This document shows, one piece after another, positions 57,880-61,456 of a DNA stretch of 61,456 bases. Below the pieces are notes generated by a model. It ran no database searches and was not told the DNA's origin. It saw nothing but the letters and a program-made list of their open reading frames with translations. Both the position numbers and the translations under genes were made by a program. Position 1 is the first letter of the stretch, and the number at the start of each line of letters is the position of its first letter. Where the stretch lies: positions 1-61,456 of the forward strand of contig JAQWDK010000011.1 of assembly GCA_028705495.1 (NCBI GenBank), in the 5' to 3' direction. The stretch is from Eubacteriales bacterium (GTDB lineage: Bacteria > Bacillota > Clostridia > Oscillospirales > CAG-382).

Positions 57880-60800
57880 TTATGGCTCCAATAAGAAAAG
57901 GTACGAAAATGGCCCTGTTAATGTTGCAACAGCTAAATACCACCAACCTCTGTCAACATCTTTCTTGTTTGGGCTTCTAGATTTGACTCCTCCCAGTATA
58001 TCAGCAGTAACTTCCCAAGGCTTATTATAATAACTCCATGGTCCCCATGCAAAATACGAAGGAATTGCGATTGATATTCCATAAAAAACTGGATTCATTA
58101 TTAATTGTTGAATACTATGTCCGAATTCGTGTCTTACTGTATCCGCATTAACAGAAGAATTTTGATTTAACCATATTGCTAAGAATGAACCCGAACGTTT
58201 TAAGTTTGTTCTAAAAACAGGGATTCCCTTGTAAAAAGATACCTTCTTGGATCTTAAAACTTTAGCTTCATCAGAGTTAAATGGATTCCATTTAATAGAT
58301 TTCATGTCGTTTCTTACATCCGCATCCCATAAAGAAGAAATTGCATATCCTCCATATAATAAAATCGATGATGCTGTTTGTACAACTAATCCTGACACTA
58401 GAATCCCTACGATTATTAATGCAACAGGTATATCTCCATTAGGGTCAATGTATCTAACCGGATTGTTAGAACAATACGCATACAGATTATAGGATAAAAT
58501 ATTCCCGTTTGCTCCCAGAGTTGAATCCGCGTTCAAGAACCTGCCCACTACTGGATCGTAATAACGTGTGTTGAGGTAATAAAAGCTGAGGTCAGTATCG
58601 TAGTAATAGGAGCGGTAACGTATAGGATTTATTGTTCCAATATTTACTCCGGAAGTGTCTGACGTTATAACAACTTCACCCCAAGCTGTGTAGTTATAAC
58701 GAACCACTAAAGTACCTGAATAGTTGTATATCTCTACTACGTCCCCTTGAGCATTCTTTCCGTACATATACCTCTGACGTAAGCCCGATGTATCAGTATA
58801 CCACATACCAGTTATACTGCCTGCACCATCATAAATGTATTCGATTTTTTGGGTTGAGTACCCTGAGCTACGTGTTTCGTATATAAGATTCCCTTCTACA
58901 TCTCGAATGTATTTTGTTGTTATACCAGTAGGACCGTAAAGCTTTTCTGTTCTGAGTCCTGCACTATTATACTTTATAGCTATTCCTGAGAAAGGGCCTA
59001 CGTTCATCCCAGTAAAATTTTTGCCATCCCAGCTCATAGATGAAGTGTTACGCCATTTTTCGGGATTTCCAGCTCCGTCATAAGTTATAGTATTGCTTTT
59101 ACTTGATATTAATCTGTCTTTGTCGTAAGTGTAATTGTTTGTGGAAATAACAGGACCAAGGGCATAAAAAGTAAAAGCGTATTCCTTTCGGGAGGTGGTA
59201 TTACCGCTTAAATCATATGTAAATACATATGACTTATTAAAATAAGCGTTATCTTCACGTATAAGCTGTCCTACATTATCATATGAATATCCGAGTTTTT
59301 TTACCTCATTTTCAAATATAGATATAATATTTCCTAAATCATTATAGACATATCTAAAAGTTGCACCAGACTTTAATGTAACGGTACGAATATACGGTGT
59401 AGTATTATCTCCCGAATTATCCTTGTATGTGTATGTTTCACTCGAATATATTGTTCCTGTACCTAATGAATTTGATGTAACTTTCTTACTTGTTATTCTT
59501 TCAAGATAATCATACTCGTAATGAATATATATTCCGGAACAATAAACATATTTAACAATTGCAGTGTTCCCGTGATAAACATAATTGTAGGTATTTGTCC
59601 TTGCTTGATCTGTCTCTTTGATATAAGATAGTCTATTCAAAGAATCATATATATACTCTACTTTTAGCAACAACGCCAAAGTGTTAATATCTCTTAATTC
59701 AGTCAAATATAATCGACTATATACATCATAATAATATAGAGTGGTTGTATTATTTATTGTATCGTTATATTGGCTGATATCTCCCTCGGAGTTATATGAG
59801 TAGGTGAATGGATATAACCCATTATATCCTGACGATGAAACCTTTCCATCCGAAGAATTATATAAATAGTTTTTTTCATCGCCGTTTCCGTATTTTATTT
59901 TTGTTGGTTGATATTTATTATTATATTCATACTCAACAAGTTTTTCGGTTATACCTACTATTGAAACAGAAAGCAAATCAGCATTATTGTTATATGCAAA
60001 GTTATAAGTGGAGTTGTTTTTTTTAATGCTAGTAACTTGATTAGCATTATTATAACTATACTCGATAAAAGGGTCGTCAGTGTTAATAAGTTGATTCTTG
60101 TCAATATCAACGGCAATTTTCGAGATTTGTCCCTTGGTGTTATATGTATAATTCGTTGTAACTAAATTATGGTTTTCTATTTGAGAAAGACGTTGCTGAT
60201 TATCATAATAGTAATTAGTGACTTTACCGTCCGCATTCCAGGTAGCTTCTAATAACAAGCCGTTGCTAGAGTATTGAGAAGAGGTTGTAATTTTTTTTGG
60301 ACCAGCATTAGAGCCTACCTGTTGACTTATCAAATTACCATTTTCATATGTATAATCGTTTGTAATCCTTGTACCATTAATACTATCTGTTAGAGTTTCA
60401 GTTATTAAATTATTGGTATATATATTATTTATTGTCCCTGCAGGTGTGGTTTGACTGATCAGTTTTGAATTATCATAAGTATTGGTTATTACTCCATTAT
60501 CACCATATACCTTGGTTAAATAATTATCAGAATTATATTCATATCTGCTACCGCTTACGGCACGTAATGATATATTGTCAAAATATGCATATCCTGAGTT
60601 CATATCAAAACTACAAAACATAGTTATACGAGATATCGGTTTGTCAATATAATACATTAATGATATATATTGCCAATCAGTTATTAATGGATTAGCATTT
60701 ACTCTCACGTCTTTTGTTGTTCCATCCTCATATCTTACAATACAAGATAAACCGAAAGTGCTTCCACCTATATTTTCATACATTTCTGTGTCAATGTTTG

Positions 60801-61356
60801 ATGTAGAATTTGGCGATATTACCCATCCAGAAAGCATAAAATATTTACCGTTAGATATTTGCTTTTCATTCAAAGCAGTTGCATAAATTTCTTGATATGC
60901 AAAACGATAATTATTTGAACTGCCGGTTATTTGTAACACTTTATTATTTGCTAAAGTTGTGTAAGAACCTCCAGAAAATACCCAAGCGGATGAATTGCTA
61001 AAATCATAATTTATAACCGGATTAAATGCATGATTCATGAAATGACTTGATTGTGTACTTACTTGACCATTGCTGTTATATCTTGCATTACTTACATATG
61101 TCGCTTGAGGATTTATATTTCTTTTTGCACTATATGAACTCTTTAGTTGCCCTGATGGGGTATAGACATGGTATAGATCTTCCGTTAATTGATCAGAAAT
61201 TATTAAAGTTCTTCGATTGTCAAAATTAGAGCTACTATATTCAAAAGTGACGTTATCATTTTTAGGATGATACAGATTACAGGTCATTCCATTTGTATAA
61301 TAACTTATTGATAGATAACTACTGTAAAGTGTCCTGGTCAAGCGTAATTGTAACAC
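57880..61356 (-). CDS. RHS polymorphic toxin with HExxH metallopeptidase tip
   Basis: The 1158-residue part holds many YD/RHS repeats (YNSAGLRTEK, YIYDGAGSITGMWY) and the RHS core hallmark LNTRYYDPVVGRFLNADS. The DPNG junction follows, then a TM-like pre-toxin segment and the tip. The tip has HEFGH (1076-1080) with Glu1115 in WEVTAD as a likely third zinc ligand, so a metallopeptidase-like toxin is inferred. The N-terminus is probably not real: upstream DNA in another frame (61456-61319) reads GTTTSDRIPTTTILHLSKPD and LGQSVTITLDQD, suggesting a frameshift near 61320-61350 and a longer gene leaving the window. Confidence 0.85.
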   Translation of the reverse strand: MLQLRLTRTLYSSYLSISYYTNGMTCNLYHPKNDNVTFEYSSSNFDNRRTLIISDQLTEDLYHVYTPSGQLKSSYSAKRNINPQATYVSNARYNSNGQVSTQSSHFMNHAFNPVINYDFSNSSAWVFSGGSYTTLANNKVLQITGSSNNYRFAYQEIYATALNEKQISNGKYFMLSGWVISPNSTSNIDTEMYENIGGSTFGLSCIVRYEDGTTKDVRVNANPLITDWQYISLMYYIDKPISRITMFCSFDMNSGYAYFDNISLRAVSGSRYEYNSDNYLTKVYGDNGVITNTYDNSKLISQTTPAGTINNIYTNNLITETLTDSINGTRITNDYTYENGNLISQQVGSNAGPKKITTSSQYSSNGLLLEATWNADGKVTNYYYDNQQRLSQIENHNLVTTNYTYNTKGQISKIAVDIDKNQLINTDDPFIEYSYNNANQVTSIKKNNSTYNFAYNNNADLLSVSIVGITEKLVEYEYNNKYQPTKIKYGNGDEKNYLYNSSDGKVSSSGYNGLYPFTYSYNSEGDISQYNDTINNTTTLYYYDVYSRLYLTELRDINTLALLLKVEYIYDSLNRLSYIKETDQARTNTYNYVYHGNTAIVKYVYCSGIYIHYEYDYLERITSKKVTSNSLGTGTIYSSETYTYKDNSGDNTTPYIRTVTLKSGATFRYVYNDLGNIISIFENEVKKLGYSYDNVGQLIREDNAYFNKSYVFTYDLSGNTTSRKEYAFTFYALGPVISTNNYTYDKDRLISSKSNTITYDGAGNPEKWRNTSSMSWDGKNFTGMNVGPFSGIAIKYNSAGLRTEKLYGPTGITTKYIRDVEGNLIYETRSSGYSTQKIEYIYDGAGSITGMWYTDTSGLRQRYMYGKNAQGDVVEIYNYSGTLVVRYNYTAWGEVVITSDTSGVNIGTINPIRYRSYYYDTDLSFYYLNTRYYDPVVGRFLNADSTLGANGNILSYNLYAYCSNNPVRYIDPNGDIPVALIIVGILVSGLVVQTASSILLYGGYAISSLWDADVRNDMKSIKWNPFNSDEAKVLRSKKVSFYKGIPVFRTNLKRSGSFLAIWLNQNSSVNADTVRHEFGHSIQQLIMNPVFYGISIAIPSYFAWGPWSYYNKPWEVTADILGGVKSRSPNKKDVDRGWWYLAVATLTGPFSYLFLLEP

Positions 61357-61456
61357 TCTGACCTAATATTTTTCGATATAAATCGGGCTTCGAAAGGTGT
61401 AAGATCGTTGTTGTAGGAATGCGGTCTGAGGTGGTTGTACCATAAAAATACATACT

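Noticed and set aside
1..61456. CRISPR arrays, rRNA genes and complete tRNA genes
   Set aside because: None seen. The only tRNA-like element is the tmRNA 3' end.

Overview
The window looks like a Bacillota chromosome of the Clostridia (Oscillospiraceae/Ruminococcaceae-like) carrying a nearly complete but partly decayed HK97-type siphovirus prophage. This assignment is inferred from gene content, moderately low GC, strong AGGAGG-type ribosome sites and the DUF2800/DUF2815/VapE/VRR-NUC replication module. It does not come from a database match.

Left edge (1-9.4 kb): the 3' end of tmRNA and its terminator, a short remnant of a large serine recombinase, an orphan PD-(D/E)XK-like protein, and a minus-strand type I restriction-modification operon in the order hsdM, hsdS, FRG-domain gene, hsdR. 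A Phd/YefM-type antitoxin without a visible toxin follows.

Prophage early region (9.4-24 kb): a minus-strand ImmA peptidase and XRE repressor diverge from a strong rightward promoter. The rightward genes begin with structured leader RNA, a sigma-region-4-like protein, DUF2800 and DUF2815. Next come a family A DNA polymerase interrupted by two inteins, a DUF4406-like protein, a VapE-like primase-helicase, an iteron-rich AT-rich spacer (candidate replication origin), VRR-NUC, an HNH endonuclease and a SNF2 helicase frameshifted inside its Walker A motif. Intein 2 holds a complete zinc-finger homing-endonuclease-like gene in a different, overlapping reading frame; this is the most unusual feature of the window.

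Prophage late region (24-56 kb): HNH, a possible cos region, small terminase, a methylase plus PAPS-reductase-like pair, large terminase, portal, ClpP-like protease, capsid, connectors, tail tube, tail chaperones with a -1 frameshift site, tape measure, tail-tip and fibre-like genes, holin and amidase. Three cargo insertions interrupt this operon. (i) A lipoprotein and a secreted SpoIID-like/double-ricin protein lie between terminase and portal. (ii) An aminoglycoside-phosphotransferase-fold gene with its own promoter, leader peptide and attenuator-like hairpins, broken by one TAG codon, lies between the tail chaperones and the tape measure. (iii) A secreted protein, a lipoprotein and an ABC transporter lie inside a tail gene, flanked by two diverged 185-bp copies of that gene's 5' end. 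No intact integrase is visible.

Right edge (56-61.5 kb): a minus-strand polymorphic-toxin locus. An RHS protein with a C-terminal HExxH...E metallopeptidase-like tip is followed by two membrane proteins (candidate immunity), then by remnants of a second rhs gene with a different tip and a decayed gene that may be its immunity partner.

Several genes carry single frameshifts or stops (helicase, kinase, small early gene, rhs 5' end). The prophage may therefore be decaying, or some may be assembly errors; the raw reads would decide.
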